This document shows, piece after piece, positions 1 through 7,366 of a stretch of 15,168 bases of DNA. This DNA comes from JACCZX01 sp963710675 (GTDB lineage: Bacteria; Pseudomonadota; Gammaproteobacteria; Burkholderiales; Burkholderiaceae_F): assembly GCA_963710675.1 (NCBI GenBank), contig CAVQBE010000011.1, positions 1-15,168 of the forward strand, in the 5' to 3' direction. The notes under the pieces were generated by a model. It saw only the letters and a program-made list of their open reading frames with translations. It ran no database searches and had not been told where the DNA came from. The stretch's first letter is position 1; each line of letters starts with the position of its first letter. The translations under genes were made by a program, and so were the position numbers.

Positions 1-381
1 GACGGAGTGCTCGACAAGGCCGAAGCCCCGACGGGTCCGGGCCTGTGGTTCATGGATTCGTCATCTGCCGCGGCGGAGATGGTGACGCTGTGCGCAGCGT
101 CGGGTTACACGGTGCACTTCTTTCCGACCGGACAAGGCAACGTGATCGGCAACCCGATCCTGCCGGTAATCAAGCTGTGCGCGAATCCAAGAACAGTGCG
201 CACGATGAGCGAACACATCGATGTCGATGTCTCCGGCTTGTTGCGGCGGGAGATGTCGCCTGACGATGCCGGCGACGCACTGATCGACATGATGTTTCGG
301 ACGGCCAATGGCCGATTGACGGCAGCTGAAGCGTTGGGCCATCGCGAGTTTGTTCTGACAAGGCTGTACGAGAGCGCCTGA
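1..381 (+). CDS. UxaA-family lyase/dehydratase, C-terminal part (5' end outside window)
   Basis: The reading frame is open from base 1, so only the last ~126 codons are present. The protein carries the UxaA-family C-terminal signature: a GLWFMDSSSAAAE segment near the start, then FPTGQGNVIGNPILPVIKLC and EHIDVDVSGLLRRE, ending EALGHREFVLTRLYESA. The family includes altronate and galactarate dehydratases and SuyB, the large subunit of (2R)-sulfolactate sulfo-lyase, which releases sulfite. These act in the cytoplasm and usually need Fe2+. Which substrate applies cannot be decided from this fragment. The nearby sulfite dehydrogenase and Sox genes make a sulfonate substrate attractive, but this is inference. 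Its stop TGA overlaps the next ATG by one base (TGATG, 379-383), so translation is coupled to the iron-sulfur subunit and the two probably serve one pathway. No frameshift is seen. Confidence 0.8.
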   Translation, partial: DGVLDKAEAPTGPGLWFMDSSSAAAEMVTLCAASGYTVHFFPTGQGNVIGNPILPVIKLCANPRTVRTMSEHIDVDVSGLLRREMSPDDAGDALIDMMFRTANGRLTAAEALGHREFVLTRLYESA

Positions 382-1091
382 TGTTGCACGTCTCGGTGTG
401 GCGCGGAACCGAGCAAGGACGTTACGTCGAGTACGAGGTTCCGCGACAGACGAGTCAGACCGTGCTCGACGTGGTCACGTACATCCAGCGCAAGCTCGAT
501 TCGACGCTCGCGTATCGCTATGCGTGCCGCGTCGGCATGTGCGGCTCATGCGCGATGACGGTCAACGGCGTGCCGCGCTGGACATGCCGTACGCATGTCA
601 GTGCGGTCGCGGGCGAGGGGAGCACGCTGCAGATCGCGCCGCTTGCTAACCTGCCTGTGGTGCGGGACTTGGCAACCGACATGCGCGAGTTCTTCGACAA
701 ATGGGCGCGCGCGAAGGGTCAATACAAAAGCGCACGCACTCGGCACGACGACTTCGCGGCGGTAAGGCCCGCGACGAAAGAAGCACAAGCGCGCCAAGCG
801 GGTATCGAATGCATCGGCTGCGGTGTTTGCTACGCGGCATGCGACGTCGTTGGTTGGCGCAGCGATTACCTGGGGCCCGCCGCGTTGAATCGTGCGTGGA
901 CTCTGATCAACGACGTGCGCGACGACGCCACTTCCGAACGCCTACTCGCGGTGGCTGGCGACGCGGGCTGCCATAGCTGCCATACGCACCTCAGTTGCAC
1001 TGAGCATTGTCCGAAACATATTTCGCCTACCGCGTCGATCGCAGGGCTGAAGCGGGCCACAGTGACGGCTGCTCTTAGAGGAAAGCTGTGA
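381..1091 (+). CDS. Succinate dehydrogenase/fumarate reductase-like iron-sulfur subunit
   Basis: 236 residues, the usual size for SdhB/FrdB. The N-terminal ferredoxin-like domain has the 2Fe-2S ligand set C49, C54, C57 and C69 (motif CRVGMCGSC and a later WTC). The C-terminal domain has CIGCGVCYAAC and CHTHLSCTEHCPKH, the ligand clusters for the 4Fe-4S and 3Fe-4S centres. The subunit would pass electrons from a flavoprotein to the membrane anchors encoded directly downstream. The ATG overlaps the upstream stop and the stop overlaps the next GTG start (GTGA), so uxaA-like, B and the first anchor form a coupled operon. The flavoprotein gene is not in the window and may lie upstream of the lyase. 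The linkage to a UxaA-type lyase suggests a dedicated catabolic oxidoreductase rather than the housekeeping TCA-cycle enzyme. The actual substrate is unknown. Confidence 0.85.
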   Translation: MLHVSVWRGTEQGRYVEYEVPRQTSQTVLDVVTYIQRKLDSTLAYRYACRVGMCGSCAMTVNGVPRWTCRTHVSAVAGEGSTLQIAPLANLPVVRDLATDMREFFDKWARAKGQYKSARTRHDDFAAVRPATKEAQARQAGIECIGCGVCYAACDVVGWRSDYLGPAALNRAWTLINDVRDDATSERLLAVAGDAGCHSCHTHLSCTEHCPKHISPTASIAGLKRATVTAALRGKL

Positions 1092-1432
1092 CACTCAACG
1101 TGCGTTCGGAGACGCGCCTATGGCTTGCACAGCGTGTTTCGGCTGCAGTGCTAGCGCTTTGTGTGATCGTGCATCTGATCACGATCATCTATGCAACGCG
1201 TGGCGGACTGACGGGTGCGGAGATACTGGCGCGCACGCGCGGCAACACAGCGTGGCTGGCGTTTTACGTTGTGTTTGTGCTGGCGGTTGCGGTGCACGTT
1301 CCGATTGGGCTGCGAGCGATTGCCACCGAATGGCTTCGGTGGAGTGGAGCGAGTCGTGATGTGTTGCTCGCCGCGTTCGGCGTAGGGCTGGTCGTAATGG
1401 GCTTCCGCGCTGCGTGGGCTGTGTTCGCGTAA
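1088..1432 (+). CDS. Membrane anchor b-type subunit of Sdh/Frd-like complex (first)
   Basis: 114 residues starting with GTG at 1088, which overlaps the stop of the iron-sulfur gene. Three hydrophobic stretches are visible, at about residues 15-35, 55-75 and 92-112. The first carries LAQRVSAAVLALCVIVHL and the second a VAVHVPIGLRAI segment. The pattern of an R-x-S near the first helix and a His followed by a GxR in the second is typical of SdhC/SdhD anchors, in which histidines ligate haem b and quinone binds at the interface. It would sit in the inner membrane with the next gene product and dock the iron-sulfur subunit. Assignment as C or D subunit is not secure because these small anchors diverge quickly. 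Confidence 0.7.
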   Translation: MTLNVRSETRLWLAQRVSAAVLALCVIVHLITIIYATRGGLTGAEILARTRGNTAWLAFYVVFVLAVAVHVPIGLRAIATEWLRWSGASRDVLLAAFGVGLVVMGFRAAWAVFA

Positions 1433-1449
1433 TTGCCCACGCGTAAACC

Positions 1450-1812
1450 ATGAGAGTCAACTCGATCGGTGCGCGTCATTATTCGGCGCGACGGCGCCCG
1501 GCATATATCGCGTTTCTGGTGCATCGACTGAGCGGTCTCGCGCTGGCACTGTTCCTTCCGGCGCATTTTTGGGCAATCGGTCACGCGCTACGGGGTGAGG
1601 CCGAGCTCGAAGGGTTCCTTCGATGGACCGACAGCCCGTTGGTGAAAGCGGCGGAGTGGGGGCTGGTGATGCTACTTGCGGCGCACGCGGGTGCAGGAGT
1701 TAGGTTGCTCGCGTTGGAATTTCTGCCATGGCGGGATTGGCAGAAATCGCTATTGGCAATTGCTGCCGCGTTTTCGCTGGCCGTAGGTTTGGTATTCGCT
1801 TTGGCGTTATAG
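1450..1812 (+). CDS. Membrane anchor b-type subunit of Sdh/Frd-like complex (second, SdhC-like)
   Basis: 120 residues. The segment RPAYIAFLVHRLSGLALALF with a following LPAHF is the best match in this operon to the SdhC signature (HR-x-SG, then His in the helix). A second AAHAGAGVRLLALE segment matches the H..AG.R motif that holds haem b. Three membrane helices are apparent. The gene follows the first anchor after a 17-base gap. No clear Shine-Dalgarno sequence precedes the ATG, so translation may depend on coupling. The next gene, a Bug/TctC receptor, begins 37 bases later without a visible terminator, so all five genes may share one transcript. Confidence 0.7.
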   Translation: MRVNSIGARHYSARRRPAYIAFLVHRLSGLALALFLPAHFWAIGHALRGEAELEGFLRWTDSPLVKAAEWGLVMLLAAHAGAGVRLLALEFLPWRDWQKSLLAIAAAFSLAVGLVFALAL

Positions 1813-1849
1813 CTAGACAGCCGAACAAATAACTATCGTGGAGGAGCAA

Positions 1850-2818
1850 ATGAAGATGCGGTTGCTTGTGCTTGCCCTGGGGTCGATGCTGGCTTTTGGT
1901 TCCTATGGTCAATCGTCGCCGAACTATCCGACCAAGACTGTGCGCATCGTGGTGCCATTTGCAGCTGGCGGTGCGACGGATATCGTCACGCGAATCCTTG
2001 CACAGAGCCTCACCGAAACCTGGGGCCAGGCCGTTGTCGTCGAAAATCGCGGCGGCGCCGGGGGCAACATTGGCGCGGCCGAAGTGGCCAAGGCTCCGGC
2101 GGATGGATACACGCTGTTGATGACTTCCGGTTCGATCGTCACCGCGAATCAGCACATCTACAAAAACATGGGGTTCGATCCGCAAAAGGACTTGCTGCCG
2201 ATAACAATGGTTGCCAGTGGTCCGCAAGTGATCGTCGTTAACCCGAGTCTGCCGGTCAATAACGTCAAGGAGTTGATCGAACTTGCAAAGTCAAAGCCGG
2301 GCACGCTCAACTACGGTCACGCGGGAATCGGCAGCCAGACGCATCTGGCTGCTGAAAATTTCCTTTTCTCGACCGGCTTGAACATTCAACAGATTCCGTA
2401 CAAAGGCGAAGGGCCCGCCATCACAGACTTGGTCGCAGGCCAGATCAATCTGGCAACGCCCAATCTGCCGGCGGCCATCGGTTTCATAAACGGCGGAAAG
2501 CTTCGCGCTCTTGCAGTGACGGGTAAGGAGCGTTCACCCGCATTACCCAACGTGCCGACTGTCGCCGAAACGGTGCCGGGATTCGAAAACATCGGTTGGT
2601 TCGGCTTGATGGCGCCTGCCGGTACCCCGCAGCCGATCATCGATCGAATTCAGCGAGATGTGGTCAAGGCGCTCGACTCGACCGGCATACGTGCACGATT
2701 TTTCGTGCAAGGCATGGCGCCTACGCCGCTGACGCCTACTGCATTTGCGACGCGCATCAAGAACGAAACGTCGCGCTGGGCCAACGTAGTGCGAGACCGC
2801 AAGATCGCCGCCAACTAA
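1850..2818 (+). CDS. Bug/TctC-family periplasmic solute receptor
   Basis: 322 residues, the normal length for the tripartite tricarboxylate transporter receptor (Bug) family. The signal peptide spans about residues 1-22. The mature protein has the family hallmarks PTKTVRIVVPFAAGGATDIV, VVVENRGGAGGNIGAAEVAKA and DGYTLLM, then PYKGEGPAITDLVAGQI and the LPNVPTVAE segment. These receptors bind small carboxylates, and sometimes sulfonates or aromatics, for uptake; the membrane subunits TctA/TctB are not in this window. The start at 1850 is chosen because GGAGGAG lies just upstream (1840-1846); a GTG at 1838 lies within the same stretch and is unlikely. The receptor likely delivers the substrate of the upstream lyase/oxidoreductase, which is inference from operon position. 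Burkholderiales carry many such orphan receptors. Confidence 0.85.
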   Translation: MKMRLLVLALGSMLAFGSYGQSSPNYPTKTVRIVVPFAAGGATDIVTRILAQSLTETWGQAVVVENRGGAGGNIGAAEVAKAPADGYTLLMTSGSIVTANQHIYKNMGFDPQKDLLPITMVASGPQVIVVNPSLPVNNVKELIELAKSKPGTLNYGHAGIGSQTHLAAENFLFSTGLNIQQIPYKGEGPAITDLVAGQINLATPNLPAAIGFINGGKLRALAVTGKERSPALPNVPTVAETVPGFENIGWFGLMAPAGTPQPIIDRIQRDVVKALDSTGIRARFFVQGMAPTPLTPTAFATRIKNETSRWANVVRDRKIAAN

Positions 2819-2830
2819 GAAAAATATGGC

Positions 2831-2883
2831 TTGACACACACGGCGCATAGTCGCGAAGATATGCGTCTTTGCGCATATGCGCA
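2831..2883 (+). promoter_or_regulatory. Candidate promoter and ArsR-type (SoxR) operator upstream of soxR
   Basis: TTGACA at 2831-2836 is a perfect -35 hexamer; the matching -10 is weak (GAAGAT/AAGATA near 2855-2861). Overlapping the expected start region are three half-sites: ATATGCG at 2859-2865, CGCATAT at 2872-2878 and ATATGCG at 2875-2881. The first two form a perfect 7-bp inverted repeat with a 6-base spacer. The last two form the core of a perfect 14-bp palindrome, TGCGCATATGCGCA (2870-2883). ArsR-family repressors bind such AT/GC-mixed inverted repeats next to their own genes. The site lies 17 bases before the soxR ATG, so autoregulation and control of soxRCD are likely. Binding is inferred, not shown. 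Confidence 0.55.
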
Positions 2884-2899
2884 TGTCTGGGTGTGACGC

Positions 2900-3247
2900 A
2901 TGGACCCCGAGCTCGATCGGCTGTTTGAAGTGGTGTCTGGTTACTTCGGGCTTCTGTCGGAACCCACGCGCCTGAAAATTCTCAATGCGATCTGCGAGGG
3001 CGAGCTCAGTGTCACCGAGATCGTCGAGCGCGTCGAATCGACGCAGACCAACGTGTCGCGGCACCTGAATCTGATGTACGGCAAGGGTGTCTTGAAGCGT
3101 CGACGCGAAGGTTCGTCGACGTTTTATTCGATCGCCGATCCGAACGTGGTGACACTTTGCCGTACGGCGTGCATTCAAATGGCGAGCCAGCTCGACGAAA
3201 AATCTGTTTCGAATCGGACGCTGAAGCGCTTCATGCAGCGCGCATGA
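2900..3247 (+). CDS. soxR: ArsR-family transcriptional repressor, SoxR type
   Basis: 115 residues with a winged helix-turn-helix: LLSEPTRLKILNAICEGELS (about 18-37), the recognition-helix region QTNVSRHLNLMYGKGVL (49-65) and the wing RRREGSSTFYSI (67-78). Cysteines are C32, directly before EGE, and C87 and C91 in the C-terminal helix. Persulfide-sensing ArsR proteins such as SqrR and BigR use one Cys near this EGE and one in the last helix, so a sulfur-sensing pair is plausible. However, C32 sits about three residues later than the BigR Cys. The gene starts a sox operon: its stop overlaps the soxC ATG (ATGA, 3244-3247). An in-frame TGA just upstream (2894-2896) fixes ATG 2900 as the first possible ATG. 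This is not the SoxR redox regulator of E. coli, which belongs to the MerR family. Confidence 0.8.
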   Translation: MDPELDRLFEVVSGYFGLLSEPTRLKILNAICEGELSVTEIVERVESTQTNVSRHLNLMYGKGVLKRRREGSSTFYSIADPNVVTLCRTACIQMASQLDEKSVSNRTLKRFMQRA

Positions 3248-4551
3248 CGCGTCATCCTGTTGGCCGTGTAATTGCGGCGCCTGAAAATCATTTAGCCGTC
3301 GGGAGCTACGCTCGCGACGGCGAGAGTTCATTACAAGGCGGTTTGGCAGCTGGCGCAGTGATCGCTGGCGCCGGCGCAGCCGCACAGAGCAACGATACGA
3401 CGCTGGTCCCGCCATGGACTCGATCGCTTGGTGCGCCGGTGGTCACCACCGGTTACGGCATGCCGTCAAAGCACGAAGCGAACGTCCAGCGGCGCCAGAG
3501 TCCGGGACTCACACCGCAGCCGCAAGCAAGCATCAGTTTTACTCCACTGCAGAATCTGTTCGGGATCATCACGCCCAGTGGTGTCCATTTCGAGCGACAT
3601 CATTCGGGCATGCCGGAGGTCGATCCTGGGCAACATCGACTGATGATTCATGGTCTCGTCAAGCGGCCGCTGATGCTGACGATGGACGATTTGATGCGGT
3701 TTCCATCGGTCTCGCGCATTCACTTCATCGAATGCGGCGCCAACGGCGGCATGGAGTGGGCCAACGTTGCCGTGCCCACCGTGCAATACACGCACGGCAT
3801 GATCGCGTGCAGCGAGTTCACCGGCGTGCTTGTTGTCGACATTGCTCGAAGAGGTGGGCTTCGATCGGACGAAGGGAAAGTTCGTATTGGCTGAAGGCGC
3901 TGACGGTTCGGCGTTGACGCGCACGATTCCGATGGAGTTCGCGCTGAACGACGTGATGGTCGTCTACGGGCAGAACGGCGAAATGCTGCGGCCGGAAAAC
4001 GGCTATCCGCTGCGCCTGCTGGTGCCCGGCGTGCAGGGTGTTTCGAGCGTCAAGTGGCTGCGCCGTCTCGAAGTCGGCGACAAGCCTTGGAACACGCGCG
4101 AGGAGTCATTGCATTACATCGATCTGCTGCCGGACGGCATGCACCGCCAGTATTCGGGGGTGCAGGAAGTCAAATCGGTGATCACGATGCCGTCCGGCGG
4201 ACAGAAGCTGGTCGGACGTGGTTATTACGAGATCACTGGACTCGCCTGGTCTGGCCGTGGCAAGGTCAAGCGGGTCGATGTATCGGTCGACGGTGGGCGC
4301 AACTGGCAGACGGCGCGCTTGCAGGAACCGGTGCTTGACCAAGGCGCTGACACGCTTTCGACTCGACTGGAATTGGAACGGCGCAGCAGGCCCTTCTGCA
4401 GAGCCGGGCGGTCGATGAAACCGGCCACGTGCAGCCGAGCATTCAGCAACTGCGTGCGGTACGCGGCGTGCGGTCGATCTATCACAACAACGCGGTGCAG
4501 ACGTGGCGCGTGCAACCTGACGGCGAAGTGTGGAATGTCCAGGTCGCTTAG
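3244..4551 (+). CDS. soxC: Sulfane dehydrogenase molybdenum subunit SoxC (frameshifted)
   Basis: SoxC is the molybdopterin subunit of SoxCD, which oxidises the sulfane sulfur bound to SoxY in the periplasm. The Mo-ligand segment is HFIECGANGGMEW with the ligand at about C164. Later come ALNDVMVVYGQNGEMLRPE, GYPLRLLVPG and VKWLRRLEVGD, then the dimerisation domain VDVSVDGGRNWQTARL. The gene is not open in one frame. The frame moves +1 near 3830 (CTTG where CTG fits), +1 near 4335 (again CTTG for CTG) and +1 near 4389, then ends VWNVQVA at TAG 4551. A compensating -1/+1 pair near 3315 and 3332 would restore a twin-arginine motif RRREFI. Read across these, the length is about 434 residues, normal for SoxC. 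The identity is secure; whether the gene is functional or the indels are sequence errors is not. Confidence 0.85.
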
Positions 4552-5572
4552 CGTCCTCTGCGCATTCGTATTGACGGCGGTGACGCTGTCCGCCGGCGCG
4601 CAGCAGGCGACGCGGTACGGCCTCGGCCGTGCGCCGACGCCGCAGGAAGTCGCCGCGTGGGATATCGATGTGCGCCCGGACGGACACGGACTCAAGGCGG
4701 GCAAGGGGACCGTCGCGCAGGGCCAGAAGATCTATGACGCACAGTGTGCGAGCTGCCACGGTACGTTCGGCGAGAGCAATCGATACATGCCGATCGCAGG
4801 CGGTGTGCGCAAGGGCGACCTGGAAACTGGCCGCGCGTCGATGCTGCTGCAGTCCGATGGTTTGCGCACGCTGGGCACGAAGCTGAACTATGCGACGACG
4901 TTATGGGATTACATATTTCGAGCAATGCCGTGGGCCAATCCGCAATCGCTGAGCGTCGACGAGACGTACGCGGTAACTGCGTACGTGCTGCATCTGAATG
5001 AAATCGTGCCGGCCGACTACGAGCTGAACGAAAAGACGCTGCTCACCGTGAAGATGCCAAATCGCAATGGCCTGACCACCGCACACGGACTCGGGACAGT
5101 GCAGGGCCGGCCCGACGCGCAGGGTAGCTTGTGCATGAAGGACTGCGTCAAAGAGGTCACGGTCGCTTCCGAGCTGCCGGAGTTCGCACGCAATCAGAGC
5201 GGCAACCTTGCGCAGCAGAAAAGGCCGCTGGGGCCCATGCGGGGCATCGACACCGCGCGGTACGAGAAAGCGAAGACAACCACGGCGGTAGCCGCAATCA
5301 CCACAACGCCAGCGGCGGTCCATCCGTCGAACTTGGTCGCGCGGCATGCGTGCACCGGCTGCCATGGCATGACGAGCAAGATCATCGGGCCGGGCTTTAA
5401 CGAAATCGCGATCAAGTACCAAGGGCGTTCGGATGCGCAGACGTACCTGACGAAAAGAATCAAGGAAGGTGGTCAGGGTGTTTGGGGCGCGATTCCAATG
5501 CCGCCGCAAGCGGGCTTGAAGGACAGCGAGGCTGATGAAATTGCGCGGTGGATCGCAGACGGAGCGAAATAA
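4535..5572 (+). CDS. soxD: Dihaem cytochrome c subunit SoxD of sulfane dehydrogenase
   Basis: 345 residues in one intact frame, starting 17 bases before the soxC stop. The signal peptide spans about residues 1-23 (ends SAGAQQ). Two haem c sites are visible: CASCH at 71-75, followed by the SoxD-typical GTFGESNRYMPIAGG, and CTGCH at 273-277, followed by IGPGFNEIAIKYQG. SoxD accepts the electrons produced by the Mo centre of SoxC and passes them to the respiratory chain. It is the electron-transfer partner that lets the pathway oxidise bound sulfane fully instead of storing sulfur globules. An Ala/Thr-rich linker near residues 245-265 separates the two haem domains. Unlike soxC it shows no frameshift. 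Confidence 0.9.
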   Translation: MSRSLSVLCAFVLTAVTLSAGAQQATRYGLGRAPTPQEVAAWDIDVRPDGHGLKAGKGTVAQGQKIYDAQCASCHGTFGESNRYMPIAGGVRKGDLETGRASMLLQSDGLRTLGTKLNYATTLWDYIFRAMPWANPQSLSVDETYAVTAYVLHLNEIVPADYELNEKTLLTVKMPNRNGLTTAHGLGTVQGRPDAQGSLCMKDCVKEVTVASELPEFARNQSGNLAQQKRPLGPMRGIDTARYEKAKTTTAVAAITTTPAAVHPSNLVARHACTGCHGMTSKIIGPGFNEIAIKYQGRSDAQTYLTKRIKEGGQGVWGAIPMPPQAGLKDSEADEIARWIADGAK

Positions 5573-5680
5573 CTTTTAGCGATAGGGTTATCCCGAGAGG
5601 GAAATAGAATGGGCAGGCGCGCTGTTACATTCACGCGCTTGCTTTTGAGCAACTCAAGTCCGCAGCAGTAGGAGATTTCG
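5573..5680. other. soxD-soxY gap, possible internal promoter
   Basis: This 108-base gap is wide for the cluster. It holds TAGAAT (5605-5610), a fair -10 hexamer, but no good -35 at 16-18 bases. It also holds a 7-base stem AGGCGCG/CGCGCTT (5615-5621 and 5634-5640, one G-T pair, 12-base loop) and a small TTGAG-CAA-CTCAA repeat (5645-5657). These could be a processing or regulatory site that sets soxYZ expression apart from soxCD. The evidence is weak. Confidence 0.3.
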
Positions 5681-6148
5681 ATGAAAGAAAATCGCAGGGA
5701 ATTCGTGAAGCTAACCGGGGTCTTCGCCGTGATGGCTGGCGCGGGACTGATTAGTGCGAAAGAAGCGTTCGCTCAGCAGCAGGCGTGGAACAAGGCCGCA
5801 TTCGAGGCGAAGTCGCTGGATGAAACGGTCAAAGCTCTGGGTGGGTCAGCCTCCAGCCAAAGCGCGGACATTTCCATCACAGCGCCCGACATCGCTGAAA
5901 ACGGCGCAGTGGTTCCGGTCGGCGTGACCAGCAAAATTCCGAATACGCAGAACGTCTACATCCTGGTCGAGAAGAATCCGAACTCGCTTGCAGCAGGATT
6001 TGCGATACCGGCGGGAACCGAAGCGAACGTTGCCACACGTATCAAGATGGGCCAGACGTCGAACGTGCACGCCGTCGTCAAAGCCGACAACAAGTTCTAT
6101 GTCGCTACGAAGGAAGTCAAGGTAACCCTCGGCGGTTGCGGCGGCTGA
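5681..6148 (+). CDS. soxY: Sulfur carrier protein SoxY
   Basis: 155 residues ending VTLGGCGG. This is the flexible C-terminal arm whose Cys (C153) carries the sulfur intermediates through the Sox cycle. A twin-arginine type signal is visible at the N-terminus (RREFVKLTG, cleaved near AFAQ at about residue 31), so the SoxYZ dimer is probably exported folded. The body is the SoxY immunoglobulin-like fold, with ITAPDIAENGAVVPVGV and YILVEKNPNSLAAGF as landmarks. TAGGAGA at 5669-5675 gives a good ribosome binding site. The gene is separated from soxD by 108 bases, the widest gap inside the sox genes, so it may have its own promoter. It is followed by soxZ after 26 bases. Intact frame. Confidence 0.92.
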   Translation: MKENRREFVKLTGVFAVMAGAGLISAKEAFAQQQAWNKAAFEAKSLDETVKALGGSASSQSADISITAPDIAENGAVVPVGVTSKIPNTQNVYILVEKNPNSLAAGFAIPAGTEANVATRIKMGQTSNVHAVVKADNKFYVATKEVKVTLGGCGG

Positions 6149-6174
6149 GCGACGTTTCGCATATAGGAGCAGAG

Positions 6175-6486
6175 ATGGCAGATCCGATGAGAATCCGCGC
6201 GACCGAGCAGCCCGATGGCGTCGACGTGCGTGTATTGATGAGTCATGAAATGGAAACCGGACAGCGCCGCGACTCGGCTGGCAAAGTCGTTCCGGCGCAT
6301 TTCATTTCCAACGTCACGGTTACTCATAACGGCAAGCAGGTACTGAGTGCCGAATGGGGCCCGGCAGTTGCGAAAAATCCTTACTTGCAGTTCAAGTTCA
6401 AGGGCGGCAAAAAAGGCGACAAGTTGACCGTCACGTGGGTCGATAACAAGGGTGATACACGTACCGACGAAGCGACCATTGGTTAG
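6175..6486 (+). CDS. soxZ: Sulfur carrier partner protein SoxZ
   Basis: 103 residues, the normal SoxZ length, with no signal peptide. SoxZ is known to be co-exported as a dimer with SoxY, whose Tat signal serves both. Family landmarks are ADPMRIRATEQPDGVDVRVL, the MSHEMETGQRRDSAGKVVPA loop, and the end VTWVDNKGDTRTDEATIG. SoxZ clamps SoxY and offers docking surface to SoxAX, SoxB and SoxCD. The start at 6175 is supported by AGGAGC about 5 bases upstream and by the ADPMRIRA N-terminus. It lies 26 bases after soxY and 54 before soxA, in the same direction, so the three are very likely co-transcribed. Intact frame. Confidence 0.92.
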   Translation: MADPMRIRATEQPDGVDVRVLMSHEMETGQRRDSAGKVVPAHFISNVTVTHNGKQVLSAEWGPAVAKNPYLQFKFKGGKKGDKLTVTWVDNKGDTRTDEATIG

Positions 6487-6540
6487 CAGGGCGAGCAGCC
6501 GCAGAGTCGCACTCAATACTACAAGCATGGAGATGCAAAC

Positions 6541-7357
6541 ATGAAGGGACTCACGCGGGTAGCGCTGGCAGGGGCGGCGCTCGCGCTGTCTTGCACGGCA
6601 GCCCTGGCACAGAAGGAAACTGCCGACGCAATTGCGCGCTACCGTCAGCTGCTGCAGGACGGCAATCCGGCCGAACTCGTCGTCGCGCGCGGTGAGGCGC
6701 TGTGGAAAGAGAAGCGCGGACCGAAGAAGACATCGCTCGAGCAGTGCGATCTCGGCCTGGGTGCGGGCGTTGTCAAAGGAGCCTATGCGCAGATGCCGCG
6801 CTATTTTGCCGACGCCGACAAAGTGATGGACTTCGAGAGCCGTGTCGTGCATTGCATGGTGACGCTGCAGGGCTTCGATTACGCGGCGGCAACGAAGAGC
6901 CCTTACTCGGGCACGGGCCAGCGGCAGACCGAAATCGAAGCGCTCGCCGCGTACGGCGTCGAGCAGTCGCGCGGAGTGCCGGTCAGGATTCCGCAGGCGC
7001 ATCCGCAAGAGAAGGCTGCGTTCGACCGCGGCAAGCAGCTCTTTTACATGCGTGCCGGACCGTATGACTTCTCGTGTGCAACGTTGCCACGGCGTGACCG
7101 GGCAGCGCATCCGCCTGCAGGACCTGCCGAACATTGCGCAGAACAAGGAAGACGCCGAGCGCGCGTTCACGACGTGGCCCGCGTATCGCGTATCACAGGG
7201 CACGCTTCGCACAATGCAATGGCGGTTGAACGATTGCTTCCGCCAGCAACGGTGGCCAGAGCCCGTGTTCGCGTCGCCGGCCACGGTCGACCTGATCACC
7301 TTCCTCGGCGTCAACGCCAACGGCGCGAAGATGGATTCGCCGTCGATCAAGCGCTAA
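6541..7357 (+). CDS. soxA: Cytochrome c SoxA, L-cysteine S-thiosulfotransferase subunit (frameshifted)
   Basis: SoxA with SoxX attaches thiosulfate (or other sulfur) oxidatively to the SoxY Cys. The signal peptide spans about residues 1-23 (ends ALAQ). The N-terminal domain has C69 and C105 but no CxxCH, so this is the monohaem form in which the first haem site is replaced by a disulfide. The single haem site is CATCH at 179-183; the active Cys ligand is C232 in LNDCFRQQRW. A single extra T at 7084/7085 (ACGTTGCC where ACGTGCC fits) breaks the frame inside the haem motif. Without it the protein runs on to TAA 7357 and is about 271 residues, normal for SoxA. If real, the indel would remove the haem and the active site. 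GGAG at 6529-6532 supports the start. Confidence 0.87.
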
Positions 7358-7366
7358 GGGCAGGAC

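Noticed and set aside
2900..3247. MerR-type superoxide sensor SoxR
   Set aside because: The protein is a 115-residue ArsR-type winged helix without the MerR HTH or the 2Fe-2S Cys cluster; only the name is shared.
2543..3415. 290-codon minus-strand open frame across the receptor end, soxR and soxC start
   Set aside because: It runs through three supported genes and the operator region, and is Arg/His-rich low-quality protein without motifs.
6158..6164. CGCATAT between soxY and soxZ as another SoxR site
   Set aside because: A single 7-base half-site with no inverted partner, overlapping the soxZ ribosome binding region; chance is likely.
6097..7350. 417-codon open frame on the minus strand opposite soxZ and soxA
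   Set aside because: It lies antisense to clearly conserved SoxZ and SoxA, and its product has no recognisable domain. Long antisense frames are common at this GC.
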